From: Terebella lapidaria | Taxonomy: Eukaryota > Annelida > Polychaeta > Terebellida > Terebellidae | Assembly (NCBI GenBank): GCA_949152475.1 | Contig: OX424556.1 | Location: 13,822,664-13,886,663, forward strand | Direction: 5' to 3' | Length of the DNA stretch: 64,000 bases | Part shown: positions 1 to 11,190 of the stretch, in pieces | Layout of the letters: each line of letters starts with the position of its first letter | How positions within the stretch are numbered: the first letter of the stretch is position 1 | Made by a program: the position numbers and the translations under genes | Notes under the pieces: model-generated | What the model saw: only the letters and a program-made list of their open reading frames with translations | What the model was told of the DNA's origin: nothing | The model's database searches: none

Positions 1-1291
1 CAATCCAAGATTGTATCTAATGATTATGTTGTTGTGTTTCAAGTCATTTTTTTACCTGGTTTGTTGAAAGTGCTGTTCATGGTTCCTCCAAACATTCTGA
101 CTTGGTTTGCTATAGATCTGAATTCTGTATGGAAAAAAGTCATTGTTGAACTACCGAGAACAAATGCTGCTATGCAATAAACATTGTTAGATATTATGAA
201 TGAATTACAGCAAATCATCTTTGTCTTGATAAATATATAGTACCATATAAAATGTAAATGGTACTATCGTACAATATCGATGAACCAAGGTACAGCATGT
301 ACAAGTTCAATATACTGATTGTTGCACTATGCCACGATTATTACAGGGACACAAACTTAGTAAACCTCACATAGGATGAGCGCATACTCAAATTTGACTT
401 ACTATAGCTGCAAGAAAGATTGAGACTGCAGAATGATTGATGGTTGGTTATGACTTGAGGCAAGAATTCTCTGTTGCTCAGAAACTAATGTTGTCAATAT
501 TAATACACACACACATAGTAATTGTGATTTGAGTCACAATTGCAATCGTGGTAACGATACTGAAAACTCTGATATTTTGACAACAGCTTACAGATCTTAT
601 TTTGAGAATATCCATCTGTGAACACAGAAGAAAAGCAGCAAAAGGAAGCGGCAGTGATGAGTCATACATCTAATAACCTACTTTCCTTGGTGCAAGAAAA
701 TCAGCGACCTTGATCTTATACGGCTTGACAATCTCAGGGCATCCCTACAGCCATCCTGATCCTCCGCAAATAAGACTATAGTTGCATTTTTTTTTATAGT
801 ACCGTGAAAACTGAGCTAAGTTACAGTAGGGAGTTACTAAGTTACTGAGCTAAGTTACAGTAGGTTACAGTCGGGAGAGATGCCGTGTGAACTGGGAGAA
901 ATAGTCAAATACAGTCAAATACACACCAATTCCGTTTTTGAACTGGAGAATGATAGCATATCATCCCCTTTCATGAAAAACAGCACTTGTTCACAGCCTG
1001 TGTACCGGGCCGAAAACCAGCCTGTAATCTGATGACAAATAATTCATAGCATATTCCCTTGGAATACGTTGATAAGTAACCGATACAGGACAGGTGCCGC
1101 AACTATTTACTGTAAAGGACTGTAACACTGCGAGTACTACTCCAGCTATACATAGCCAACTGGGTTCGCGTTAGCCTTTCGCCATTCGCCATAGGCGAAA
1201 CTCTCCAGTATCTGGTGAATGTAAATACAGAACTTTCGCCAAAAATGGCGAAAGCCGCTATCATCTACAAGTACCGTTCATACATAAAAAA
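1..1291. other. intergenic, no gene seen
   Basis: I see no convincing coding exon; the short open frames here lack family resemblance or coding character. A 20-nt direct repeat (CTGAGCTAAGTTACAGTAGG) occurs at 811-830 and 845-864. Near 1174-1255 are short complementary words around TTCGCC and GGCGAA. Confidence 0.5.
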
Positions 1292-3023
1292 TTAGCCCAA
1301 AGGCTAAGATAGGTTACCGGACAATTTTGGTTTGGCCATGGCAGCATTGGCAGGTAACAGACCTTGAGATTTACCAATCAAGGTTCGCAGTGTAAACATA
1401 TGACCTTGGGATTTACCAATCAAGGTCATCCGTATGAACTTCGATGTAACCATTACATGTATGTGTGCGGCATTTGATATTCTATATGTTGGGTGGAATC
1501 GTTTAGGCCGCTCAGGTCAATTTACACATTCCAAGTCAGACATTTGGCACTCAAGGTCATCTGACGTCAAGTTCAAGGTCATCATTAGTTGTGCCATATA
1601 TGTCTTCCTATATGTTCATAATGCAAACAGGAGCTCTATCTGCAAGCATTTCATCTACAAAGGCAAATCTGGGCATTTTTTGACCCCAAAATGGCTGTTT
1701 TGACCTTTCAAGGTCATCCAAGGTCAAATTCAAGGTCACCACACAAGTCGCCATATATGACTTCCGATTTGAAAGTGCCAATTTCTAAGCTCTATCTTCA
1801 AGCGTTCTATGAGTACAGTCCTGACAGCTCCCATTATGAAGGAAAAAAGTGCCGAAAATTTTCTAAGTCCAAAATTTTTTTCAAAGGGTGAAAATTTTTT
1901 TTTGCCTAGAAATGGCCCAAAATCGATATTAATGTTATTTGGGGCGAAAAATTTTTTTTTCGCCGACTCGTCAAAAATTCAAAATGGCCGCCACACTGAG
2001 ATCGGCGATTCAAGGGCAACAAAACTTATACACGTCGCAGAGGTATATAAGAGGAATCTTTTTAAGCAAAAATCTCAAAACTGATTAGAGAGTTTTTGAG
2101 AAAATACAGACCAGGTGCAAATTTGAGCGTTTTTCGACCCAAAAATGGCTGTTTTGACCTTTGAAGGTCATCCAAGGTCAAATTCAAGGTCACCACACAA
2201 GTCGCCATATATGACTTCCCATTTGAAAGTGCCAATTTCTAAGCTCTATCTTCAAGCGTTCTATGAGTACAGTCCGGACAGCTCCCATGATGAAGGGAAA
2301 AAGTGCCGAAAATTTTCTAAGTCCAAAATTTTTTTCAAAGGGTGAAAATTTTTTTTTGCTCTAGAAATGGCCCAAAATGGATAGTAATGCGATCTGGGGC
2401 GAAAAATTTTTTTTTCGCCGACCCGCCAAAAATTCAAAATGGCCGCCACACGAAAACCGGCAGATTTAGGGCAACCAAACTTATACATATCACAGAGGTA
2501 TATGAGGGGAATCTTTTGAAACCAAAAACTCAAAACTGATCAGACAGTTTTTGAGAAAATGGCCGTCAAAGTCCAAAATTCAGCGTTTTTCGACAAAAAC
2601 GGCCGCCATTTTGAAAAAAATGCGAAAATCAAAAAACAAAAAAATACCTCCTTCTCAAAATATTTTTAGGCATTTTTGTGCAAAATTTCAGAAAGATTCG
2701 ATCGTTAACTTTAAAGATAAAAATGTTAACGCCGGACGGACGGACGGACGGACGGACGGACAGGTGAACAGATGGGCGTTACGGGCGGACCCAATGTTAA
2801 ATTTCCTATCTTAACTTTCCCCATAAGTCCTGAAAAAATCCCCATAAGACCGCACTTTTGGCTTAAACTGTGGTTGTGGGGCGTTTTCAGCTTTATTCCC
2901 CCTAAGAAATCCCCATAACTCCGTTCCGTTTGCCCGGACGGACGGACGGACGGACGGACGGACGGACGACGGACGCAACGCCATGCCAATAGGTTATCGG
3001 ACCAAAGGTCCGGTAACCTAAAA
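1292..3023 (+). mobile_element. pearl/HINE-like (Helentron-type) non-autonomous element, copy 1
   Basis: The 5' end is a hairpin (TTAGCC-CAAA-GGCTAA), followed by AGGTTACCGGAC, an inverted copy of the 3' tip. The 3' end is a GACG microsatellite, then GGACGCAACGCCATGCCAAT, then a hairpin GGTTATCGGACC-AAA-GGTCCGGTAACC closing on CTAA. Between them lie two tandem core repeats of about 454 bp (starting near 1691 and 2145). These parts (subterminal inverted repeat, core repeats, microsatellite, 3' hairpin with CTRR) are those of Helentron-associated elements and bivalve pearl elements. About 175 bp (2761-2936) interrupts the GACG run and is absent from copy 2. The cores are rich in AGGTCA words. 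Open frames inside are repeat sequence, not genes. The superfamily is inferred from structure only; no Rep/helicase is present. Confidence 0.6.
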
Positions 3024-3104
3024 ACAACAACGATTCTTTAATATCGAAAATTGATCAACAAAGTTTGGGGTTTTCCTGTGGCATACCAAACTTCGTAAGC
3101 TGTG

Positions 3105-3222
3105 ATGTGATTGGTTGACATTCATTCAGCCAATCCGAGTCTTTGTTTCAAGAACGGTATGGTAGTTGCGCATGCGCGATCGATTGTTTATGGCGGTGCC
3201 GGTTCGCAACTCAATCAAAATG
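3105..3222 (+). promoter_or_regulatory. candidate promoter and first coding exon of an unidentified gene
   Basis: In about 120 bp there are two oppositely oriented CCAAT boxes (3110-3114 inverted, 3130-3134 direct), a perfect NRF1-type palindrome TGCGCATGCGCG (3167-3178), and ATGGCGG (3190). From 3190 an 11-codon frame reads MAVPVRNSIKM and ends at a strong donor ATG|GTATGT (3220-3228). CCAAT plus NRF1 followed by a very short first coding exon is common for housekeeping and nuclear-encoded mitochondrial genes. I could not find a matching second exon, so the gene is unidentified; it may lie beyond the window or the promoter may be a relic. Confidence 0.4.
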
Positions 3223-4330
3223 GTATGTAGACGAAATGATTTTCACATGTCATCAAGGAATATGAGAGAGAAGATATTATGATATGGCGCGATTGAAACC
3301 ACAGATAATATAGGTGTTTATCGCACATAAGCCGTCCATAACCAGAGGCCTAATCGGGTGTATCAATGAAAAAAACACTTCCAACTCGCGACAAACATTT
3401 TCAGCGGACGATTCTATCACTGCGCATTCCCTTTGCGCAGGTACATTTCCCGCGATAATGTGAATTGATTAACCTGGAAAAAGTATTTAAATTATTGAAA
3501 TATATTGCTATTGGCATAAAATAAAGAGTCCTGGCGAATGTTAGGTTATTTCTACATGCCAGTATATTTGTTTCGGGAAAATTTAAATTGAATTGGGCAA
3601 TGGATTGCTCGGATTACAATCCTGGGGGGGGGGGGGGGGGGGGTGAGGAAAGTGCTGGACGTTTATCACAGTGAAGCGAGGGAAGGCTGGGGGGGGAGGG
3701 GATGGGGTAGAGTACATAATACTATCCATGGCGATTTCATTGAATTTCAAAAAAAAAAATTAATTACGTGTATTTCAATTTATCTTCTCTCTCACACATG
3801 GTTCAATGTAAAGAAATTAATTTCAATTCGTGTTCATAAGATCATTTTTTAAAAGTTTTAAAAATTAAGATATTTTTGATTTAGTATTGTCAGATCACCA
3901 TGTCCATGTAGATCTAACGCAAATGAATATAGAAGTAGATACATAATGATTCAGTGTCACCAAACTAGACCTATCTACGGAAGCACATTATTAACAACAT
4001 AAATGCATGTTTGCAGGCGTACATATACACTATTGGGCACAATACACATTTATTACAATGATAGAAGTGTACCGGTAATACATTACCAGTTCGACGGTCC
4101 ATGATTTCGGTCAACAGTATCAAGGAACTGACATGTATATAGTGAAACAGCAATATTTTGTTCAATAGTTGACAAATAAACCAAATCATGAAGTACATGG
4201 ATTTTGGGGGCATATCATTACCTTGTTCAGTGCTCGGGTCCGAATTAGAACATTTTGTTATCATGGCTATGCCAAAATTTATTTGGCTAAAAAAAAATTG
4301 GAGCTTTAGCCAAAATGGCTATGGCAAAAA
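3223..4330. other. spacer between two HINE copies
   Basis: There is no supported exon. Contents are a poly-G run near 3626-3642 followed by a G-rich patch to about 3710, and otherwise AT-rich sequence. If the promoter at 3105-3222 is real, this is the start of its first intron. Confidence 0.4.
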
Positions 4331-5845
4331 TTAGCCCAAAGGCTAAGATAGGTTACCGGACAATTTTGGTTTGGCCATGGCAGCATTGGCAGGTAACAGA
4401 CCTTTTACCAATCAAGGTTCGCAGTGTAAACATATGACCTTGGGATTTACCAATCAAGGTCATCCGTATGAACTTCGATGTTACCATTACATTTGATATT
4501 CTATATGTTGGGTGGAATCGTTTAGGCCGCTCAGGTCAATTTACACATTCCAAGTCAGACATTTGGCACTCAAGGTCATCTGACGTCAAGTTCAAGGTCA
4601 TCATTAGTTGTGCCATATATGTCTTCCTATATGTTCATAATGCAAACATGAGCTCTATCTGCAAGCATTTCATCTATAGAGGCAAATCTGGGCATTTTTT
4701 GACCCCAAAATGGCTGTTTTGACCTTTCAAGGTCATCCAAGGTCAAATTCAAGGTCACCACACAAGTCGCCATATATGACTTCCTATTTGAAAATGCTAA
4801 TTTCTAAGCTCTATCTTCAAGCGTTCTATGAGTACAGTCTTGACAGCTCCCATTATGAAGGAAAAAAGTGCCGAAAATTTTCCAAGTCCAAAATTTTTTT
4901 CAAAGGGTGAAAATTTTTTTTTCCCTAGAAATGGCCCAAAATGGATAGTAATGCGATTTGGGGTGAAAAATTTTTTTTTCGCCGACTCGTCAAAAATTCA
5001 AAATGGCCGCCACACGGAGATCGGCGAAGCAAGGGCAACAAAACTTATACACGTCACAGAGGTATATAAGAGGAATCTTTTTAAGCAAAAATCTCAAAAC
5101 TGATCAGACAGTTTTTGAGAAAATACAGACCAGGTGCAAATTTGAGCATTTTTCGACCCCAAAATGGCTGTTTTGACCTTTCAAGGTCATCCAAGGTCAA
5201 ATTCAAGGTCACCACACAAGTCGCCATATATGACTTCCCATTTGAAAGTGCCAATTTCTAAGCTCTATCTTCAAGCGTTCTATGAGTACAGTCTGCACAG
5301 CTCCCATCATGAAGGAAAAAAGTGTCGAAAATTTTCTAAGTCCAAAACTTTTTTCAAAGGGTGAAAATTTTTTTTTGCCCTAGAAATGGCCCAAAATGGA
5401 TAGTAATGCGATTTGGGGCGAAAAATTTTTTTTTCGCCGACCCGCCAAAAATTCAAAATGGCCGCCACACGGAAACCGGCGAATTTAGGGCAACCAAACT
5501 TATACATATCACAGAGGTATATGTGGGGAATCTTTTGAAACCAAAAACTCAAAACTGATCAGACAGTTTTTGAGAAAATGGCCGTCAAAGTCCAAAATTG
5601 AGCGTTTTTCGACAAAAACGGCCGCCATTTTGAAAAAAATGCGAAAAACAAAAAATAAAAAAATACCTCCTTCTCAAAATATTTTTAGGCATTTTTGTGC
5701 AAAATTTCAGAAAGATTCGATCGTTAACTTTAAAGATAAAAATGTTAACGCCGGACGGCCGGACGGCTAGACGGCTAGACGGACGGACGACGGACGCAAC
5801 GCCATGCCAATAGGTTATCGGACCAAAGGTCCGGTAACCTAAAAA
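4331..5845 (+). mobile_element. pearl/HINE-like non-autonomous element, copy 2
   Basis: It has the same 5' hairpin, the same two 454-bp core repeats (starting near 4710 and 5164), the same GACG-type tail and the same 3' hairpin as the element at 1292-3023. By eye the two copies match at nearly every position over most of their length, but their flanks differ on both sides, so these are separate insertions, not a segmental duplication. Copy 2 has a shorter microsatellite and lacks the 175-bp insert. The inserted A/T-rich junction (AAAAA-TTAGCC ... CCTAAAAA) leaves no clear target duplication, as expected for rolling-circle elements. Confidence 0.6.
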
Positions 5846-6944
5846 TCAGGGCTAGCGCTAACCCAGGCCAAACAACTCTTGAGTGAATAGGGAACTTGAG
5901 TTTACTGTACCTTCCAAGCCCAAACATGTATATAAGACTGCATTGACAGTGCTTTCTACTCCAGTTTTACTGACAATATTGTGGCAATTAGGGTCGAGAG
6001 TCCACAAATATGGTTAAAGCTATGATCACTTTTAGAATTGACAAAATTTATTCATTCTGCGGTAGCATTATTTTGTCTATAGAATGAGAAATCGTACAAA
6101 TTTGGGTCTGAAAATGTGTGTTACGTGCCTAAAATGAGTTTCCAAATCAAGATTCAAACTCGGGTCAGTCAATCTCGCATCAATTTTTTCTTCAAAGCGG
6201 CCCGCCATGCGAGAGTTCTATACACAGTCTCATAACGTCATTGGTATTTGTCTAAATACTGTGGCAACCGGCAATGTAGACAGGCTGATCATCCTGTATC
6301 CACTGTTTCCATGCACAATTAACGGCAATTTTCTGTCGAACTGTGCGTATTTGCTATATATTCCTGACTATCTCAAGATCATACAAACAAGAATGCAAAA
6401 TTTTGCTGATTTTAAAATTGATTCCAACTTCAATGTCCATCATCATGTGTTTTCCTTGCAATATTCCAGGACTTAAAGCTGTAAATATGCTATAAAAAGG
6501 TAAACGACCTATAAAAAAAATATTTTGATAACGACCACGATCTTCCCCGACGGATAAACCGAGTGTTAAACCACAGAACCACGCGTTGTTTGTTTTGATC
6601 CGCATATGGGCGAGTTATGCACTGGCTCAAGGCAGTCGGCTGTATCGGACGAGTGGTGTAAAACCATTTCTGCTTTATGTGGCATTGTCATTAAAAATTA
6701 TACTTTTTCATAATAATTAATAGTCTGACTCTTGCATTTCTTTCTATCATCATAATCATTGAAGTACTTTCGTCAGTTATTGAACAGTCCTTTGTACAAT
6801 GCGGTATACGGGCACGAATTATTGCTAAAAGAAATTATAAAATGCTAAAAGAAATTTGAAGTCTTCAGCAATTTTTGATAAGCAAAATTTGTCACTGGAG
6901 TGAGCCCAGCCACTTATGTCACCAGTCAGCATGAAAGGTTCAGG
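5846..6944. other. intergenic, no gene seen
   Basis: I find no coding exon with recognisable homology. A short palindrome GGGCTAGCGCTAACCC sits near 5850-5866. The frames near 6207-6605 on either strand look like chance. Confidence 0.4.
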
Positions 6945-7253
6945 GCATAGACATATACAACAGAGATGGACTGCTAACTCGTACTCAGTGAGCTTGCGTC
7001 CAGAGGAAGAGGGGTACTTTATTTCTGGTTTGGTGTTTTCATGGAAAATTTAATTGTCAAAATACGTCAAATATTGTTTGTGAAGTCATCAATCAGAGGA
7101 TCATCAAGATTGAACAATGGCAATACGATGTTTTAGGTTAACAACGGAAGTGTAACTACAATCTTCCTCTGATCTTTGGTGACCTCAAGCTCACTAACTA
7201 CAAACAGAGAGAGTGACATCAGAGTTGGCAGTCCATCTCTGTTCTATGTCTAT
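6945..7253. mobile_element. hAT-type MITE, about 309 bp
   Basis: The ends are inverted copies (GCATAGACATATACAACAGA against its complement ending TCTATGTCTAT), with similarity running about 35 bp and patchily further (GTGAGCTTG and AGAGGAAGA words on both arms). It is flanked by a perfect 8-bp duplication GGTTCAGG (6937-6944 and 7254-7261). An 8-bp duplication suggests hAT; there is no coding capacity. Confidence 0.65.
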
Positions 7254-7388
7254 GGTTCAGGAGATGTCTCAAAAGCTCTAAGGGATTGTGAGGTATCTCT
7301 TTATATAGCATATTTACAGCTTTAAGTATATGGAAAATGAGGGGTTGGAAAATCCTGGTCAAGGCTTATTTTGAGAACATAGTGTTTT

Positions 7389-7960
7389 CACTTAAAGGAG
7401 GACTTCCTATCAATGTGTATTGGCTTCGACCAATGATTTTATGGTTAAAACTTCCATATAGCAAATATATCTCAATGCATTTGAATGGAGAAGACTCTAA
7501 GCTTCGTTCACATATGAAATATGTATATATTTGTTCAGTACAAACAAATCGTATGGAAGATATAAATCAAAAACACCAAAAATCTGCAAGTTTTTTCCAC
7601 TCGGCAGTGCATGGCTGACAGAAAGGTCATACATAACGTAAATTTCTGTGACGTCATTGTTTTGATAGATGTCTCACTCATTTGACTGGAACCAAAGATG
7701 CTTGAAGTGCTCTGTTGCCCGAGGCATCCTCAAAACAATGACGTCACCGTTTGCTACTCATTCATTCTCCTCATTCCTCAGTTGGAGGGTGTGGCCGCTA
7801 GTTTACTTTCTTTTTCGATTTTACATTAGATAGTAGTTTTAAAAATATGATCTCTTCGATTTGGAAGTCATCTGAATGAATACTCCTTGTGCGTGAACAT
7901 GGTGAATATCTTATGTTACCAAATTGCATTTGAATTTGATAGGAAGTCCTCCTTTAAGTG
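7389..7960. mobile_element. CACTT-ended DNA transposon remnant, about 570 bp
   Basis: It has terminal inverted repeats of about 24 bp, CACTTAAAGGAGGACTTCCT..., at 7389 and its complement ending at 7960. Inside is no transposase. The flanks do not show a convincing target duplication. The CACT- terminus resembles the CACTG-ended elements in this window but relation is not shown. Confidence 0.5.
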
Positions 7961-8119
7961 CCCTATGCCATGGGCATTGAATGGTATGGAGACGTATTGG
8001 CGACATGACCAATAAAATGTATACGCCACTACGAACTACCAATGACGAATTTGCAGCGAATTGAATTTCGCCAAGGCAAATTAGCAGGCTTTTAACATAT
8101 GTATTAAAGTTTAATTAGT

Positions 8120-8260
8120 GAAAGCCAAGTAATTTGCCGTAGTGAATTGGTATTTTTTGTGTCATGTCACCAATTTGCCATGGCGAATTGCTATTTCGCC
8201 GTGGCGAATTGGTAGTTTGCCGAGGCGAATTGCTATTTTTTTGTGTCATTTCACCAATGC
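8120..8260. repeat. short degenerate array of GGCGAATTG words
   Basis: Several copies of a unit close to TTGCCRWGGCGAATTGSTAT follow one another between two copies of TTTTTTGTGTCAT. The unit core (TTCGCC / GGCGAA) is self-complementary. It may be the subterminal part of a small transposon whose limits I could not fix. Confidence 0.35.
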
Positions 8261-8299
8261 GCCTCCGTAGAATGGTAACATGTTGAAAAAAACATAGCA

Positions 8300-8682
8300 T
8301 TTTGAAGTTAGACCTAGGCCTACCACTGTACCACTGTGACTGTTACGACTGTCACCAGGTCACTGCACACTTTGGTAACAAGTCGGACTCAGTAAAGAGT
8401 ATCACATTCGCATGTTCTTTACATTGATCGATTCTAAATAAACAGCGGATCAGTATGACTTATATTCCCATACTTTGCTGACAGTGCAGATAAACAAAGC
8501 GTTGGTTTTAGCTGGATGCAACTGGTTTTGGACACACATTGGTTTTCCCCGGCATTTTACTTGCGCTGTCACTGCGCATGTCACGAAATCAAACACGGGG
8601 GAGTAATCAGTTTCACATTTGATTACAGTTCCGTGAATCGCCGAAAGGTGTCAGTGCCGTTCTTCATGCAAACGCCCATAGT
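8300..8682. other. no gene seen
   Basis: There is no coding exon or repeat I recognise between the short array and the CACTG-ended element. Confidence 0.4.
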
Positions 8683-10554
8683 CACTGTAGGAACCCCACT
8701 ACCGTAACGCGGCGTTACGGTAATACGGCACGATGGCGGCAGGGGAGTGGTTCGATTGGTTTTCTTGAGATTATCGTTCATAGGACACATGTCACTCTTC
8801 TCCGATGGTGTGCTTTGATGCCTCTTGAAGTTTCGCATCTATCAGCGTATTGCTTTGTGGAAATATTGCTCTTAATTAGTCAGAAAATGGAAAATGAAAA
8901 TCAAGCGATTACTACGGTAACGTCAGATCAGTACATGCGGGGTACTGCCGTAACGCCAAGCATGTACTACCGTAACGTTAATCTTGGTCTCACACTAAGT
9001 CTTTCGTAATATTTCTTTTGCATCGTTTCAGATAAGAATTTCGAGTTTGCATATACATGTATACGAAAATGATTTCGAGGTACAATTGTTTATTATATTA
9101 TACTACTAATACTGTATGATATCATGTAAAATGACGAAATATGGCGTTTTGGGACGTCTATAACTGAACATATTACACGGCTTGTCGAAGGAGCTGAAAG
9201 TGAGCAAGCAAATAAGCAATGTTTATACATTGAATGATGACATATTCGAATGTTATCCCAGCGCATAAAACTTATTTTATGATAAGGTATGAGTGAGAAA
9301 ATAATATTGACAAGATACTTTTAACTTAACTAAGATAATGATGCTAATGTTCTGATTTATTTCAATGCCATATTGTTGTCGTATTATTATATAAAATGTA
9401 CATGATACATTTGTGTATTCCGAGCTGTATAATTTACACGTATGCAAACGCTGGTCGTTGCACAGCATTATACACTCGTCTGAGGAAAAAGTAAGTTTAC
9501 AATAATGATTTAATTGGCATCAATTATGAATATAGATTCGCACAGTGATGTGCATCCAGATATGGTCAGTTTTTGACATTTGATTTTTTATCGACGTCTC
9601 TGAACTCATATCAAAAGATAATGCATACTATGAAAGAGTGAATCCTAATTTATGCCAATGTTCCGTTTGGTGTCAGTCAAACTTACGGTAAAAGATAAAC
9701 TTCAACTTTGAGGTGAACTTGAAGATAAGGTCGCCACTGGTCCAACCGCAATGTATCCACGGAAGAACCGCAAAGGTTTGCTCTCAAAACGTTTATACAC
9801 CGTCCCCAAAAAATTCATTGTCAGAAGTCTGTAACGATTATTGAATTTCTGCCAGGATACCAGGTATTCTTTAATCACATTTTATGAGTACGTGTCTGGA
9901 GTCAAAATCGTACCAGGACCCAAAGCCTCGAATTCCATTCCAAAGTAAACGGAACACCTGGGATTATTACCAGATTCATCGTCTAGACATCTGAGTCTGA
10001 TGCTGAACTGAGACTCTGAATGATGTTCAATAACATGCTCTAAAATTCTGTTCGGCGAATGGCTGGTCAAAGGGCAGTAATAACATATGTATCCTGGTGT
10101 ATTTTCCAAATAGGCTACATATGCATGACAAATTCCCAAAAATTGTCCCGATTATGATCATCGATCTACAACAATATTTGTACTATTTATCGATAACGAA
10201 AATCCTAAAATATGATCAAAATCAAAGTTTTACATCATGGTAAATTTTTATATAGGCAAGCGTTACGGTAGTACTTGAAATATGGAAATTGGCGTTACGG
10301 TAGTGGGCCGCTAACGTTACGGTTGTAATCGTCGCATATTTCAAACCGTTTTTTCTCGCAAATCAATCAGATTCACAGTTTAATTATATTCCCACACTAT
10401 AAAGTATATCTAGACAATTCGCCTCATGTAGGTGTTATGTGCGAAATCTGCCTAATACCTGGTTTATCGTGAAATAACTTTTCGAAGCTAATAACCTTCC
10501 GCCATCGCTTGGATTACCGTAACGCCGCGTTACGGTAGTAGGGTTCCTACAGTG
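8683..10554. mobile_element. CACTG-ended DNA transposon A, 1872 bp
   Basis: Inverted ends of about 42 bp begin CACTGTAGGAACCC and include a palindrome ACCGTAACG-CG-CGTTACGGT. A perfect 5-bp duplication ATAGT lies at 8678-8682 and 10555-10559. The word TACCGTAACG recurs as solitary copies just inside the left end (8909-8978) and in inverted orientation just inside the right end (10259-10330). Such oriented subterminal repeats are a transposase-binding layout typical of CACTA/EnSpm-type elements, but a 5-bp duplication is more like Transib. The superfamily is left open. It carries one zinc-finger open frame and appears non-autonomous. Confidence 0.65.
9882..10139 (-). pseudogene. C2H2 zinc-finger exon inside CACTG transposon A
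   Basis: An 85-codon frame has one classic C2H2 finger (C-x2-C-x12-H-x3-H, in ICYYCPLT...LEHVIEHH, residues about 18-41), followed by a compact segment (RLRCLDDESGN, FGMEFEALGPGT). The frame lies wholly within the transposon, on its minus strand. The likely reading is the N-terminal DNA-binding exon of a transposase or accessory protein, with the catalytic part lost. The end of the frame overlaps a possible splice donor (GACAC|GTACTC). No catalytic DDE segment is visible in the rest of the element, so the product alone would only bind DNA. The assignment is inferred from position and the finger motif. Confidence 0.45.
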
Positions 10555-10559
10555 ATAGT

Positions 10560-11190
10560 GGTACGTTATGACGAACTATCATTTGTTGCCACTCAGATCA
10601 CGAACGCTGACCGGGCGGACTGTACTTAAGGTGTTTTTTTCTGCCATAATTTAGTTTCACTCCTCAGTGAAGATTCTCAAGTGACATCATCTGTCGGGAA
10701 ATAAACTCTTATCATTATGAATTATCCATTCGGCTCAGCATCTCACTCAAATGCCAGTTTTTACCATCTCTACTCCTCATCATGACTGGCCTAGTTCAGA
10801 TGTACATTGTATATCTAATCTGGTAATACGACGTCTCACTCAAATTAGTCAATGAAAAGAATAGACTGCCTGGTGATCCTCAGAGGCAGGTCTCAAGTTA
10901 ATTATCCAGCTTATTGTACAATAAGACAATGTTCTATTTTCCTCTTTCAGTTTCACTTTCAGTTTCACACTGTATACATCAAATTAAGAAATCTATCTGC
11001 AGTGTTCAGGTCTTATTCATGCTGTACAAGTTACAGCTGCTAGTTTCCAGTGCAAAAAGATTCTGAGCTACAATTTCCAAGGCTTTACAACTAGGACATT
11101 GTTCACTTTATTATGCAAGAATAACTTATGCAATCAATGAAACTACATGTACCTTCAAATATGAATATGGGATTTAGGAATGACCATAAT
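10560..11190. other. spacer between two CACTG-ended transposons
   Basis: I see no gene or repeat that I can support here. Confidence 0.4.

Noticed and set aside
1434-2814. Several open frames of 65-91 codons on both strands
   Set aside because: They lie in HINE core repeats, recur in every copy (for example at 4468-5770), and follow repeat rather than codon patterns.
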